Source of the DNA: Eonycteris spelaea
Lineage: Eukaryota > Chordata > Mammalia > Chiroptera > Pteropodidae
NCBI GenBank assembly: GCA_003508835.1
Contig: PUFA01000027.1
Span: forward strand, 9,238,001 to 9,302,000
Direction of reading: 5' to 3'
DNA: 64,000 nucleotides
A model generated the notes under the pieces. The model ran no database searches, was not told the origin of the DNA, and was given only the letters and a program-made list of their open reading frames with translations. A program made the translations under genes and the position numbers. Positions 35,042 through 46,640 of this stretch are shown here, one piece after another (the first letter of the stretch is position 1; the number at the start of each line of letters is the position of its first letter).

Positions 35042-36855
35042 TGAAAGTGTAACTATCTTCCAATAACGTATTCCAATATAATTACGATATTAACCCTGTG
35101 CCCAAAAGGAAAGTACTATGACCTCTCTCAACACAATTTCAATAATATATCTCCCTTCCAAAGAATGGATAGCAAGGCTTTCCATGAAAGTGACAGTGCC
35201 TTTGAAGTTACAAGTGTGAAAATTCTCTCATGGATGATTAGATTTCTTTGATATATTTAACATCAACTCCTGTATAATTTGCACATATTTGTTAAGAAAT
35301 TTTCTGGAAAATATCACTCTTGTGACAGAAGCATAATAAAAAACAAGTTTTCTTTTGTAAATCTAAAAAAGCTTTAATCGTAACATTGAATTTGGAGCAC
35401 TGCAAATATGATTTCTCTCGATATCTATTTTTAAGGGCATCTCTATTTCTGGAAAGAGATAACTAAAATTTTTAATTTCCTTTTTAATTTCTGAGGAATT
35501 ATTGAGGTATGGTTTCTTTCCTTTTGCTTTTTGAAGTGGAGGCAAAATAAAGTGCTTTAAATTACCATTGCATTTTACAAAGCTGTATAGGCAGTGGGAA
35601 GTCAACAGATTGGTTCTGAAGAAGAGAGGGAAGCATATTGACAAACAAATAGAAGCCTCAACTTCAATAACAAAAGTGATTGAAAGGTCAAGAGGTCAGT
35701 ACCCTAATTTTTAAAAATTGGCTTAAAAATAGGGTAAATAAATATTATTTATTTTTAGAAAAGTCATCCTCTGTCGCTAATTTTCTTATTAGTTATGATT
35801 TGTACATGAATGTGACCCCAAGATCCTCATCTCCTGTTCTCTACTTTGTCTTTCTTGAACTTGTGGGGAAGAGTGAAAGGTTGAGGAGGGATGATGCTGA
35901 GACATTTTTTTAAATACTCTTCGATGTTACTGGAAAATGTTATGGTACAGTGGATACCATCTCTTCTAATCATAATCTATATACCAAAATAGATATTATA
36001 ATAATATTTAATTTCTCCATAGGGATTTTTAAAAGGTACATTTTATGAGATGTTAAACCAGAAATAAATATTCCTTTTTTACAAAGTAGCATAAATATAT
36101 TTTGAAATTATGAAACGGAAGCTGCATGTTTAAAGTAACCATCTAGCTTATATTTATTTCTCTACTTTGGTAAACAACATATGAATCATAACTGACAAAA
36201 TATAGAAAGTTCATCAGCATGGGTCACGGTCTATGCAGAGTGAAAAAGATGTCTCCTTTTAAGGTGTTAGTAGTCAATTATTTTTCACCATATCTCTTAT
36301 TGCCAAGGAAAGGAGTCTTAATATTAAATGCTACCCAATATCCCCCCCCAAAAAAACTGACCCCTAACTTAAAGGAATCTTTTAGAAGTTTTATAGTTGG
36401 TCCTTCTACCTAAAAGAAAAGCATATTTAAACAGTAACGTTGCAAAACAGAAAGAGATTAAATTGATCAACTTTTTAGACCTTGAGTGGAAGAAAAGTTT
36501 AAAGTCTTTCTCTATTTTTATGGTCAGAAAGCCTCTTCTCTAACTCACCTAAGTGGAAATTTAACTTCATGTTCATTAACTTGTTAATCATTCTCTATTT
36601 GAGGATACATAGTAAATTCCAACACAATTAAGGCAGAAACTGTATCTTTTGTTTTTCTCAAGTCCTCTAAAATACCTCATAATAATAATAATAATACTTG
36701 GTTTTATACAGCTTTTTAACAAACTTAAGCTCTCCCTCATATTTTATTTTTCAATCCTTATTAAAACTGAAGAGTAGATTCAGTTGTGTACTGGAGCCAA
36801 CCTGCCTCAGCTCCTGAGAGCCACGTCTTAAATCCTCAGGACTAAGTTTAATAAA

Positions 36856-36876
36856 ATAAATAAATAAATAAATAAG
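36856..36876 (+). repeat. (AAAT)n microsatellite
   Basis: About five AAAT units in a row. Confidence 0.9.
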
Positions 36877-37009
36877 CTATAGGAACTTATAATTACATAA
36901 ATTATATTGGAAGCGAAGGTACTAAGTATTCCAGACATCGTTTTCTAATTATTTTACCACAAATTCTATCAATCAGGGCTTTCTCCACCTCCATTAAAGT
37001 AGCCGCTGT

Positions 37010-37115
37010 TGGCTAACTTTTCTAAGGAGAAAACTGAATCTTAGAGCGAAGGAAGGTAAGGACTTCCTTAACACGGTAGGGACCAGTGTGGGGCCTCTAA
37101 TCCATACCTACTCTC
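37010..37115 (-). mobile_element. Possible MIR, antisense
   Basis: 'ctaaggagaaaactgaatct' with 'tagagcgaagg' and 'aaggacttccttaacacgg' resemble the MIR CORE in reverse complement. The fragment is short and worn. Confidence 0.4.
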
Positions 37116-37589
37116 CTTTTTTTGGTCATTTACATAGTCAACACATATTGAGTACCTCATAAGCAAAAGCCATTGTAATTGGAAATTTACAGTGAAAGCC
37201 TAAAACCTTCTTCACCATCCTCACCCTCAGCTGATGACTTTGCTTTCTATTCCACAAAGAAAAGTTTGGGAGAGAACTTTCTGAAGCTTACTCAATTACA
37301 TTTGATCATCCTCTCTGTATCTTCTTCTCATGTTAGATAATTTATTAGCAACATTTGAAAGTGTAGATTATCCTTCTTTGAAACTTTCTTCTCTGTGATT
37401 CCAGGGTGCCCCCGGGGGGCCAGTTTTTCTCCTTACCTTTTTGCTTACACTCTCATTGGCTTTACTTCTCACTTCACTGACCCCTAATGTTGGATTGTGA
37501 AATGGGATTTCATCATGACTCATGGCTTTTTAATCTGTCCATCTGTCTGTCTATTAATGTTTCTTTCTGACTATCAATTAGATTTACAT

Positions 37590-38600
37590 ATCTCCATTCC
37601 AAAAAAGCGCCTTGAGAACTCTAGATCTCTCTCTCTCACTGCCTATTTGACATTTCTGCTTAGGAGTCTAATAAGCACCTCAAACTTAACAATGTTTAAA
37701 CTTAAAACTGAGTTCCTGATATATCTGCCCTCTACCTAATCACACATCACCTTCTCCTACAGTCTTCACATTTCAGACCCCAAATCTTGATTTCTTTCTT
37801 TCATTTATACCCCAAATCCACCTAAAAGCAAATTCTTTCAGTGCTATTTTTTAAATATATGCCTAATTTGCTTGCTTCTCAACACCACCATTGCCACTAA
37901 AGCAACCATTCAGCAACCATCTAATATGTTAACAGCCTCTTAACTCATCTACTTTCTCTTTCTTTAGTCATTTATAGTCTGTTACCAACAGTGAAACCAG
38001 ATTGATCCTATTAAAACTTGTCTGAACACACCACTTCTCTGCTCGGAACCTTTCGATGGCAACCCATCGCACTTAGAATAAAAGCCAAAATCTGTACCAT
38101 CAGGCTCATTCTGATCTGCACGTCCTTGTCTCACTCACTCTTCATCTCACCTTCCCACTTCTCATGGCTCTCTGACCTCATATCCTAATGCTTCCTCGCG
38201 TTTATTCTGATATTCTTTAAACACACCTGGCACTTTCCCAACAATGAGCTCTGTTTGGTTTTCCCTCTGCCTAAAATTTTCTATGTATGCTCTTAGTTTC
38301 TTAAAGTCTTTACTTAAAACTAACTGTCTCTTTGTGACCTTCCCATGCCAACTTATGTAAAATTCAACCTCTTTTTTCTCCTTCAGTATTTCGTATTCCT
38401 TTTCTTTGTCTTTTCTTTTCTTCTCAGCATTATCACTATCTTAAAGGTATATTTAACTTACTCACTTTTTTTTATGGTCTCTCCCTATCATGTTTCAGAG
38501 ATCAGGAATTTTTTTTGTCTTTTAACACATCCTAAAACCTGAATGAGTGCCTAATGCATGGCTGTTGCTAAATAAATATTTGTTGAATAAAAGAGTAAAT
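37590..38600 (+). mobile_element. L2-like LINE 3' region
   Basis: A long sense copy: 'ataagcacctcaaacttaac', 'aaaactgagttcctgatata', 'cagattgatcctattaaaac', 'cacttctctgctcggaacct' with 'ttcgatggcaacccatcgc', 'cacttagaataaaagccaaa', 'ccctctgcctaaaattttct' and the terminus 'ctaaataaatatttgttgaa'. The same blocks in the same order occur in the split element at 15.06-16.9 kb. A T-rich insertion lies at 38360-38520. Confidence 0.75.
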
Positions 38601-39599
38601 GACAAGACAAAAATATGGAAATTAGAACAATAAATAATATGGTTACGCTTATATTGGTATAAAAAAGGAAAATTCAGCCAAATTTCTAGTTATGAGGGAG
38701 TGACTGTGAGTAGATATACACCCAGGAATACAGGAATTTTGTTGTTTATTATGAGGTAATCCCAAGCCAATTCAAAGAAGATGGGGAGTAAGAGTATGTG
38801 GACTCTCACTCTAGCCCTGAGCAAATAACTTCATTCAGTGACTCTAAGCAGGTCTCCTTTTTTTCTCCCACCCTGCTAACCTACTTTGAGTTGCATAGTT
38901 TTTCTGTATTGCTTGTTTTTTTTTATTCTCACATGCTTTTGGCTTGAACACAACCCATGTAAATGCCTCACCCCACAGACCCACTTTGGCTTTCTTTATC
39001 ATGAACTTTCACCTTCAGTTCCCACTGCTATATATGTTTCTCTCTCTCTTACATAGAAATCAAAAGAGATAGAATCTTCTTTAGCAACCACGCAGTCTAA
39101 ATATTGGCTATCTTTGTTTCAGACACACTCCATGACATCATCTGGGTAGAATGACAGCGTCTTATAGTATAAAATGGTTTCCTATGTACTAATTTTTCTT
39201 TTTCTGAATGTTTACACATGGAACATTTTAATTGAAGATGAAATAATATTACACTGGCTTTCTCAGCAAATCTCTATTTCAGGCATTATTCTTTACTGGG
39301 AGCTATAGGAAGCTGCATGGGCATTAGAGAAGGCAAATATAGCATATGTTCCAGGGCTTCCAGATATTTTCCCAAGAGTCACTCTCTTGAATATTCCAGG
39401 TGGCTGAGACTAGTAGCAGTAGTTTCTGAGTTTCCTGCCTATCCAGATTTCATTCCTAGGTGGGGCTTCCCCCAACTTGCTAATGGTTGTATAATTCTCT
39501 AGTTTCCTGAAATGTCGCTTCCTGTATGAAACGCTTAAAGTGTTTAATATTTTCCTGAACAAATTCTGACTAATATAGGGAGAATAATCAGTAATTCTG
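38601..39599. other. Unassigned non-coding DNA
   Basis: No gene or recognised repeat. The 61-codon frame at 39317-39502 has no motif. Confidence 0.4.
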
Positions 39600-39611
39600 C
39601 TTTGTTGATAG

Positions 39612-39697
39612 ATATGAAGAAAGAGAGAGAAGGGAGAGCGGAAAGAAAGGAGGGAAGAAGGAAGCAAGGGAGAGAGGGAGGGAGGGAGGAAGAAAAA
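39612..39697 (+). repeat. GA-rich purine tract
   Basis: Polypurine stretch of gaaa, gaga, ggga and ggag units about 85 bases long, with very few pyrimidines. Confidence 0.85.
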
Positions 39698-39789
39698 GAT
39701 CATAGATGCAGACAAAAATTTTGGAGTCACTGATGTTTAGAAAATAAATACAATACATGATAAAGTTTCTTTGCAGATAAAATAAATAG

Positions 39790-40400
39790 GGCAGGAGAGA
39801 ATCCTGTGGGTTCAAACCTTTTGAAGTAAAATAAAAGAGAAGTTAGAAAAGAATACCAAACAGGAGAGGTCAATGAATTAGAAAGAAATTCAAATGGGTG
39901 TGGCATTATAAATGCCAAGGGAAGAAAGTGTTTCAACAAGGAGGGAGTTCATTGAAGTCTTGAGTCATCAAGAAAGGTTTAGCTGGAGATGAGGGGCCTC
40001 GAAAGGTGAATGTATTTGGGATGAGAAAGGAACAATTTTGTAACTACTTATTGAAGATAGCTAGAAGAGTTTGACCACAGGAACAGAAGTGCAATGCATA
40101 TACGGTCTTGTGGGGTAGAGTGAAAACAAAGGGTATAAAAGAACCTGACAGCAATTTGAGGTTTGGAAGTTGGTGAAAGCTATAGGTGAGGCATGTCACT
40201 ACAAAACAAAACAAAACAAAAACAAACAAACAACAAGGTGAGATAAGCAAAAGGCTTTTCAATGGAAGATATTTAGTAGGCTTTGAGGGCATTGCATATT
40301 GACATAAAACTGATCATTTTTGGCAATTCTAAGTTGAACCGATTAGGAGTAAGATAACACTATTGACAGCAAGGGAAGTTGGGAGAGGGAACTGATTCTG
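39790..40400 (-). mobile_element. L2-like LINE, antisense, weak
   Basis: The purine-rich text with 'gaggtcaatgaattag', 'caaggagggagttcattgaa' and 'aaagaacctgacagcaattt' resembles the antisense of an upstream L2-like region. A (CAAAA)n tract at 40201-40233 interrupts it. Confidence 0.3.
40201..40233 (+). repeat. (CAAAA)n / (CAAA)n microsatellite
   Basis: Runs of caaaa and caaac units, about 33 bases. Confidence 0.9.
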
Positions 40401-40514
40401 CCTTTTCTGTAGAAGTGGCATTTTTAAAACAGAATAATCATCGTTCAACAGAATCAAAGTTAAGTCATTTAATCAAAATTTTATTTGAAAAGAAACTGCT
40501 TTTCTCTTGTGTTC

Positions 40515-41600
40515 TCTTTTTATTGTGGAAATTCCAAACATACCAAAGTAGAGAGTAACACGATAAATTTTTGTGTTTCTAATTCCCACTTCAGCAATGA
40601 TCAACACATGTCCAATCTTGTTTCACCATAATCTCACCTACTTTCCTTTCAACACTAGTTATAGGAAAACAAATCCCAATTATTATATGATTTAACCTTT
40701 AAATATTTTAGTATGTATCTCTAAAAGAGAGGTCTAAAAAAAATCAAAACCACAATACCCTATATACCTAAAAACATGAACAATAATTCCCTACTATGAA
40801 TGTTTAGTTGGAGTTCAAATTCCCTTGATTTCTATATAATATTTTGTTGTTTTGAGTTAGTATCCAAACTGTATGAACAATTCTCTTTTTTAAAAAGACT
40901 GTAATTTTAATACTAACAAAAGAGTATATATAGAACATGTATGAAGATATAAAGCAAATAATAAAACAAATACTATGAGCCCCAAATCCCAACTCAAGAA
41001 CTAGAATCTATTTTTCTCTTCTCTGTTCAAACTCTGGGCCATTGTATCAAAAGTTAGCACTAACCTGTGTTTTATACTTATCATTCCCATGCTTTATTTC
41101 TTTAAAAAAATAATAATTTTACTACATATGCATGTGTCCTTTAACAATATGTTGTTTAGTTTTACTTGTTTTAAGCTTTAGAAAATATCATACACTGTAA
41201 TTTGCCTTTTCTCATTCAACAAAATGTTCCTAAGTTTTATCTATATTGTTTTGTGTAGCTGGTTAATTCATTTTCACTGCTATATAATCTTCAATAGAGT
41301 GATTATCTCTGTTCGTTTACATATTCTTCTGTTCATGGACATTTTGTGTATGTCTAGTTATTTTTTATTTTGAATAATTTTTATGAACAACATATGTCCT
41401 ACTGCACACGTACAAAAGTGTCTACAATGTGAACAAAATAATAGAATTTCTAGATCATAGGTTACTGTTATCTTCAACTTTGTAAAATAATGTTAAATTA
41501 TTTTCCAAAGTGATTATACTAATTAACATTCTGTCTAGCAGTTTATTCTCATTGTAGCACATTTTTACCAAAGTAAGAAATTTCAGACCTGAAATTATGC
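40515..41600 (-). mobile_element. Old LINE-1 (L1M) 3' part, antisense
   Basis: 40515-40860 has 'tttattgtggaaattccaaa', 'tgatcaacacatgtccaatc' and 'tagtatgtatctctaaaaga', a repeat I know from old L1-associated 3' regions. 41190-41580 is clearly antisense late ORF2: 'attttcactgctatataatc', 'tgttcatggacattttgtgt', 'gaatttctagatcataggtt' and 'ttttccaaagtgattatact'. Element grade is uncertain. Confidence 0.65.
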
Positions 41601-42304
41601 CCACATAGCTAGTAAAACCAGTATCAAGTCTTGGCTTTAATATGTATTTTCCTGAGTACTAGTGAGGTTAAACTTTTTTTTTTTCATATCATTATTTACT
41701 ATTAAACTCTTCTGTAAACTAGCTGATCATTTATTTTTATTTGTTTTTATTGATTGTTTGACTTTTTAAAATTATAATGTGAAGGCATTAATCTGAATAG
41801 TAATCCTTACTCAACATAATTTGGAATACTTTCTTCTAAGTTGTGGCTTCTGTTGTCACTTTCTTTGTGGTATTGCTTAATGAATAGACATTCTTACCTT
41901 AATAAAATAAAAAAAAATCAATCTTAGTGTTAGTGGTTTTGGAGTCTTACTAAAAAATCCTTCTTGCCTCAAGTTCCTAAAAATTATCTTAGAAAAAACT
42001 GCTGTTGAGAGATTCAGAGAATATAATGTGGGCTTTTGCATTTCTGTGTCTAGTGACTCCTCTTACCCAGACACACTTATTTTTGAGTTCTATGAGACAG
42101 CATGTCTTATATTCATGACTTTGTTGTTGGTTATGAGAGATTAAATATTATCTATATCACATGCCACCAAAAGAGTCCACTTATTCATATAATTATTATT
42201 TTCCTAAGAATCTCTAGATAGTCAATAGTTTCCATTTTGAATGCCAACTATAGTCCCTATTGGTATTGGATGCCTGGGATATTGGGTTGAGAGGGAATTT
42301 AAGG
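41601..42304. other. Unassigned AT-rich DNA
   Basis: No gene is seen. T run at 41672-41684. It might be a further antisense L1 portion, but I see no landmark. Confidence 0.35.
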
Positions 42305-42307
42305 TAT

Positions 42308-42394
42308 GTGTGTGTGTGTGTGTGTATTTGAGAGAGAGACACAGACAGACAGACAGACAGACAAGTGAGAGAAAGAAAGAGAGAGAGAGAAACA
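42308..42394 (+). repeat. Compound (TG)n-(GA)n-(CAGA)n microsatellite
   Basis: TG units are followed by GA units, about five CAGA units, then more GA units. It directly precedes the MER20-like element. Confidence 0.95.
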
Positions 42395-42407
42395 TGATCA
42401 TAAAGAA

Positions 42408-42624
42408 CAGGGCTTCTCAACCTTAGCACAATTGACATTGGAGCTGGAAGTTATTTGTTGTGAGCTACTGTTCTGTACATTGTAGGATGTTTAGTAGAAT
42501 ATTTTGTCTCTACTATTAGATGCCAGTAGCATCTTCCCACCCTGTTGTGACAACTAAAAATATCTTCAGACATTGTTAATATTTCCTGGAGGGGGACAAA
42601 ATTGTCTTTGGTTGAGAGCCACCA
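42408..42624. mobile_element. MER20-like hAT-Charlie element
   Basis: Left end 'cagggcttctcaaccttagc' with 'acaattgacattgg', then 'ttctgtacattgtaggatgt' and 'ttagtag', 'agatgccagtagcatcttcc', 'gttgtgacaactaaaaatat' and right end 'ggttgagagccacc'. These are MER20 landmarks at full length. The flanks ataaagaa and gtatagaa agree at 6 of 8 positions, compatible with a worn 8-bp hAT duplication. Confidence 0.8.
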
Positions 42625-43379
42625 GTATAGAAGTATTTGCAAGAGATGGCAAAGTGGCAGTAAGTAAACCAGATGTTTTTCAACCCAATTTAGATCATAT
42701 GAAATGTGTGTCCAACTTATCAAAAGGTTATTCATAATGGATATTTACTAATTTGTAGATTAGCTACATTTTCAGTTAAAAATATAATCACATAGGTACA
42801 TAAAAGCTAAAGGAAAAGAATGTGAGCAATTTTTTTTTTTACAGTTCTGTTGGTTTTATATGGGTAACTTGACATTTGCTTTCCTAGATGTCCATTGTTG
42901 ATTGCCACAACCGCTGCCTACAACTGCTCTGACACTCTCTTAAAAACGATAGAAGTCTGTTATAGTGGCACAGCCATCATGTAGAGAGAAACCTTAGAGA
43001 ATGAAGCCATCACAGTGAAGAACTGAGCTGAGAAATGATGAACACCATTTGAGTCTGGGAATCCAGCAATAACTGAAGTCAGTATTTTTCAGATACATGA
43101 GATAATAATTTCTTTTTTTTTTTTTTACTTAAACTGATTTGTATTTCTTTCGTTACAACTATAATAATTTTCAACAATGCAGAAGTATGTCAAGAAAGAA
43201 TCAGGATATAAGTATTCCGTTATAAATTAGGTCCATTTTGATGTTTGTATACCAAAACGAGAAGTTATAAAAAAAATCTGAGGGTGATCTAGTGAAAATC
43301 AAATGTTTTATGATGTAGAAAAATGGATCTTATGAATAAAGTTTATAAGATACCTAGAAGGGATAAAATATAAAACTGT
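42625..43379. other. Unassigned AT-rich DNA
   Basis: Contains T runs at 42832-42840 and 43112-43125. No gene or recognised repeat. Confidence 0.4.
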
Positions 43380-43449
43380 TTATACATATATATATATATA
43401 TACATATATGTATATATATATGTCTGTGTGTGCATCTATATATATATAA
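43380..43449 (+). repeat. (TA)n-rich alternating tract
   Basis: TA alternation with 'catatatg' and 'tgtgtgtg' interruptions over about 70 bases. Confidence 0.9.
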
Positions 43450-43994
43450 TTGAAAACATATATTTATGAATTTTTTATGACAGACATCATCAATTATTCT
43501 TTCTCAGTCCATGGCCCCTCCCCTTGTAAGAGGGAAACTATGGCTCCTGCTGAAGAGCCTTCCTTGGGAGCCATGTTTTATACCACATCACCCAATCCCC
43601 AGTACAGAACCAATTAGAATAGGAGTGGTCTCAAGGACAACTAATCTATACACTATAATCTAAGTGATGTCTGGTACAAAGTGATGTCTGGTACAAAATG
43701 AACTTTGCTTAATAGATTCCCTCTTTAAATAACTTGGGACATTACATCTTGATAGAATGCACCTGTTAGAAATGAAAGCAGAAGCTGAAATATCTCACAC
43801 AGAGAGCCATTAGAGAGACTATCATGATCATGCACGAGTTAAAATGATAAAGAAAGAAACCAAGAATGAGGAGAAAAAGGTAGATTTAAGAGAGGTGCCT
43901 TGAGAAAAACCATAGTCAAGAGAGAAAGAAAAATAGAAAAATAGGAACTTGTCTCTAAGTGCAGACTTGATCCCTTATAATATTCTAGTATCAG
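43450..43994. other. Unassigned DNA, possibly worn repeat
   Basis: 43500-43660 is moderately GC-richer ('ccatggcccctccccttg', 'gggagccatgttttatacc', 'gaataggagtggtctcaagg') and looks like part of a dispersed element, but I cannot name it. Confidence 0.35.
43664..43697 (+). repeat. Exact 17-bp tandem duplication
   Basis: gtgatgtctggtacaaa occurs twice head-to-tail without mismatch. Confidence 0.95.
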
Positions 43995-44880
43995 CTATAT
44001 TCCATTCACATTTATGCCAATTATTACTTTATTGCCTTTTAGTTCCAAATTCACCCTTCGGTACCTGCTCTCCAATAATAAATTGGAGTTTAAGCATTTC
44101 TCTGTCATAGTGAACATGTTAAATAGTATCAGTAGCAGGTAAAGGAAAGACAATGAGGGAGGAAGGAGACTTCTGAATCTGGCATGCAAAATTTTATTTT
44201 GTATTTCATTTTTTTGCTCCTGCTGTATACCTTCTCTCAGTGGTGAATGTGTAGAAAGATCCATTGGCTCTCTGTCAGTGTGCCTCCAGAAAATACAGTC
44301 CCTCAGTGACCATCGTGCATGGCCCTCTCTCCTGGAACACCACCTCCATGTTCTGTGTGCCTGCCCACCACCTTTGTTTCCTACAGCTATCCCTGTGAAC
44401 ACTCAGCACTCCAGGACTTGCAGTAGTACTCTGACCTTCTGTGCACCTGCCCAGTCTCAGCTTGTCCGTGCAACTGGAAGGGCTGTTTCCATGGGCCTTC
44501 TCTACGTGGACACCACAAAATCCAATTCTCCAGCGGAAGCCCTGCCCCCACTCTCTCTGTGTACACACTGGCTTAGGGACCTTGGCTAGCTAGCTGCTAC
44601 TTTAGTTCCTGCTTTCCCAGGCACTGTGGACTAGCTCTGACCTAAGTAACCTAGCAAATTTTTCAGGGGGTTAAAACCACAACTTTTCCAAAAAGACCTA
44701 AAGCCCACCTTGGCATCCCCCCTTCCAACCTTGTCCTTCATCACATACTTTCCCTCAGCCCTGGGTAACCTGTAGAGTTCTTTTTACATCCCTATGGTGG
44801 ACCCCTTATCAAAATTTAATCATTCTTTATACTAAAAGTTTCCTTTTCAAATTGATTGACTTTTTTTTTTCTCTAATGGA
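43995..44880. other. GC-richer block with antiparallel open frames
   Basis: This block stands out from the AT-rich surroundings by its CCT/CAC-rich plus strand (44240-44760). It holds frames of 135 (43995-44402, minus), 97 (44275-44568, minus) and 103 codons (44278-44589, plus) that overlap on opposite strands. None shows a domain, signal peptide or repeat that I recognise, and antiparallel overlap suggests composition rather than coding. It may be an LTR or L1 5' region of unknown type. Confidence 0.35.
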
Positions 44881-46640
44881 ACTCAGATGGATATAACCTC
44901 TTTATAATAGATTCTATTTCTCTTGGACTAACTTGAATACATTTCTGCTTCTTATGATCACAAGTGCTGGATTCAAAGAGTGAGGATGCACCGACTGAAA
45001 TTTCTCTTTGAGATACAGATGCTTCTGCCTTTGTTCTTTGACTCCCACAGAAGTTCATGAAACTGACCTCAAGGCCTAGATCTGACTGCACAAACCAAGG
45101 TGCAGAACACTTAAATCAGTTTTGATGAACACAAGCTTTGACATATTTGTCAATAGTACCAGGAATAATTTTGCATACTATAATATTTAATAACCACAGA
45201 GAAAGGGCAAAATGATACAATTAAGGTTAAGGATACATGGAATAACTGACTCAGGGAAGTTTAATGTGTCCTTATTTCTATTTTAACTCTGTTTATGTTC
45301 ATGAATCAATGAGCTAGAGTAGAAATATATAAAGAGCAAATATCCAAACAGGATTTGGTTGAGTTTCCCTAGATGGAGTTTTAGTCATGCAGGTTAATTT
45401 ATTCTTGAGAATGCATATAATTTTCCTGATATACCCATATCCTCTGGACTGCAAGTCAATTTTTTCATTTGAGAAAAAAGTCACAAAATATCCTCAATGG
45501 TTATTTAATGATCTATTTCATTAAGATATGTACCCAACAAATTTCTGCAAAATTAGATTCACTGACGTTGGTCCACTTTGGCACATAAAACTTTAAAAAA
45601 ATGAAGAGTAAAAGATCCTAAAATATCTCAACCCATTCTGCATTTAAATGTGCTTAGTCATTAATTACATCACTAACAGGCTACAAATTTGCTATGTAAT
45701 TTTTTTTTTGATAAGCACTGATACAAATATTGAATAGAATTAGGTAAGAAGACAATGAATATAATGTAATGTTTTGGGGTTTTTACATAATAAATATTTT
45801 TGAATAATGTCTATATTAACAAGAGACAATTAAAAGTAGTCCAATAGTAAATAATTATACAGTAATACTGGAAAAAGCAAAATACAATGATTTTTGGTAT
45901 AGCTGACTCTTTACAGGTTAACCATCTTATAGAAAGAATATGAAAAATTAAAGATCATTTCTGTTTAGAAAAGCTGATTAAACATATTGTACAATTAATA
46001 TAATATTTGCAGAACATTAAAAATTAATACCTGAATATTAACCATTTCAAAGAAAATTATTACTAGGTTATGACGCATTAGAGAGTGACATTGAAAAGAG
46101 ATATTTAAAAAGTCTTTCTAAATAATTTACTTTTATATTGCTGAAAATTATAAGAAAATTATAAATAAAACCAAAAAAAATGAAAAGCTTTTAAATACTT
46201 TAAGAAATATTCTCAAAATACCATTCAACTGAGATCAACACTTCTACTATTTTGAGGTGAAAAGAACAAAGGCATGAGTGTTTTTGGTGAGAAATAGAGA
46301 ACAAATTTGGATTACCATAGAAATTATTTCTCCTAAATTAAATACATAGTTATTTAATTATATACTTTATGAACATATAGAGCAATAAATTTCTAATGCA
46401 AGTATTCTTACTCTAAAGAGCATTCAGTATTTTGTGGCTATTTTCCTTAACTTAAACATATTATTTATAAGTAGAATTATATACTTAGAGTGCAAATCAA
46501 AGATATTCAGATATTATGTTAATTCTTTAAATGTTTGGTTGAATTCTCCAGTGAAACCAAATGTAGGTGAAAATTTTATTTTGAGTTTTTAAAATTTGTA
46601 TCTAATTAAAAAAAAAACAGTTATAGGACTATTTGGAGGT
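44881..46640. other. AT-rich DNA, nothing recognised
   Basis: No gene or family-level repeat is supported. The plus-strand sequence is strongly A-rich from 45800 on. Confidence 0.45.

Larger units (their letters stand above)
33111..37009. other. AT-rich DNA, almost repeat-free to my eye
   Basis: Nearly 3.9 kb with no gene, RNA gene or family-level transposon that I can support. Small items inside are an exact 22-bp tandem duplication (34998-35041), (AAT)n at 36676-36694 and (AAAT)n at 36856-36876. Frames of 93 and 77 codons near 35.4-35.9 kb have no motifs. Confidence 0.5.
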
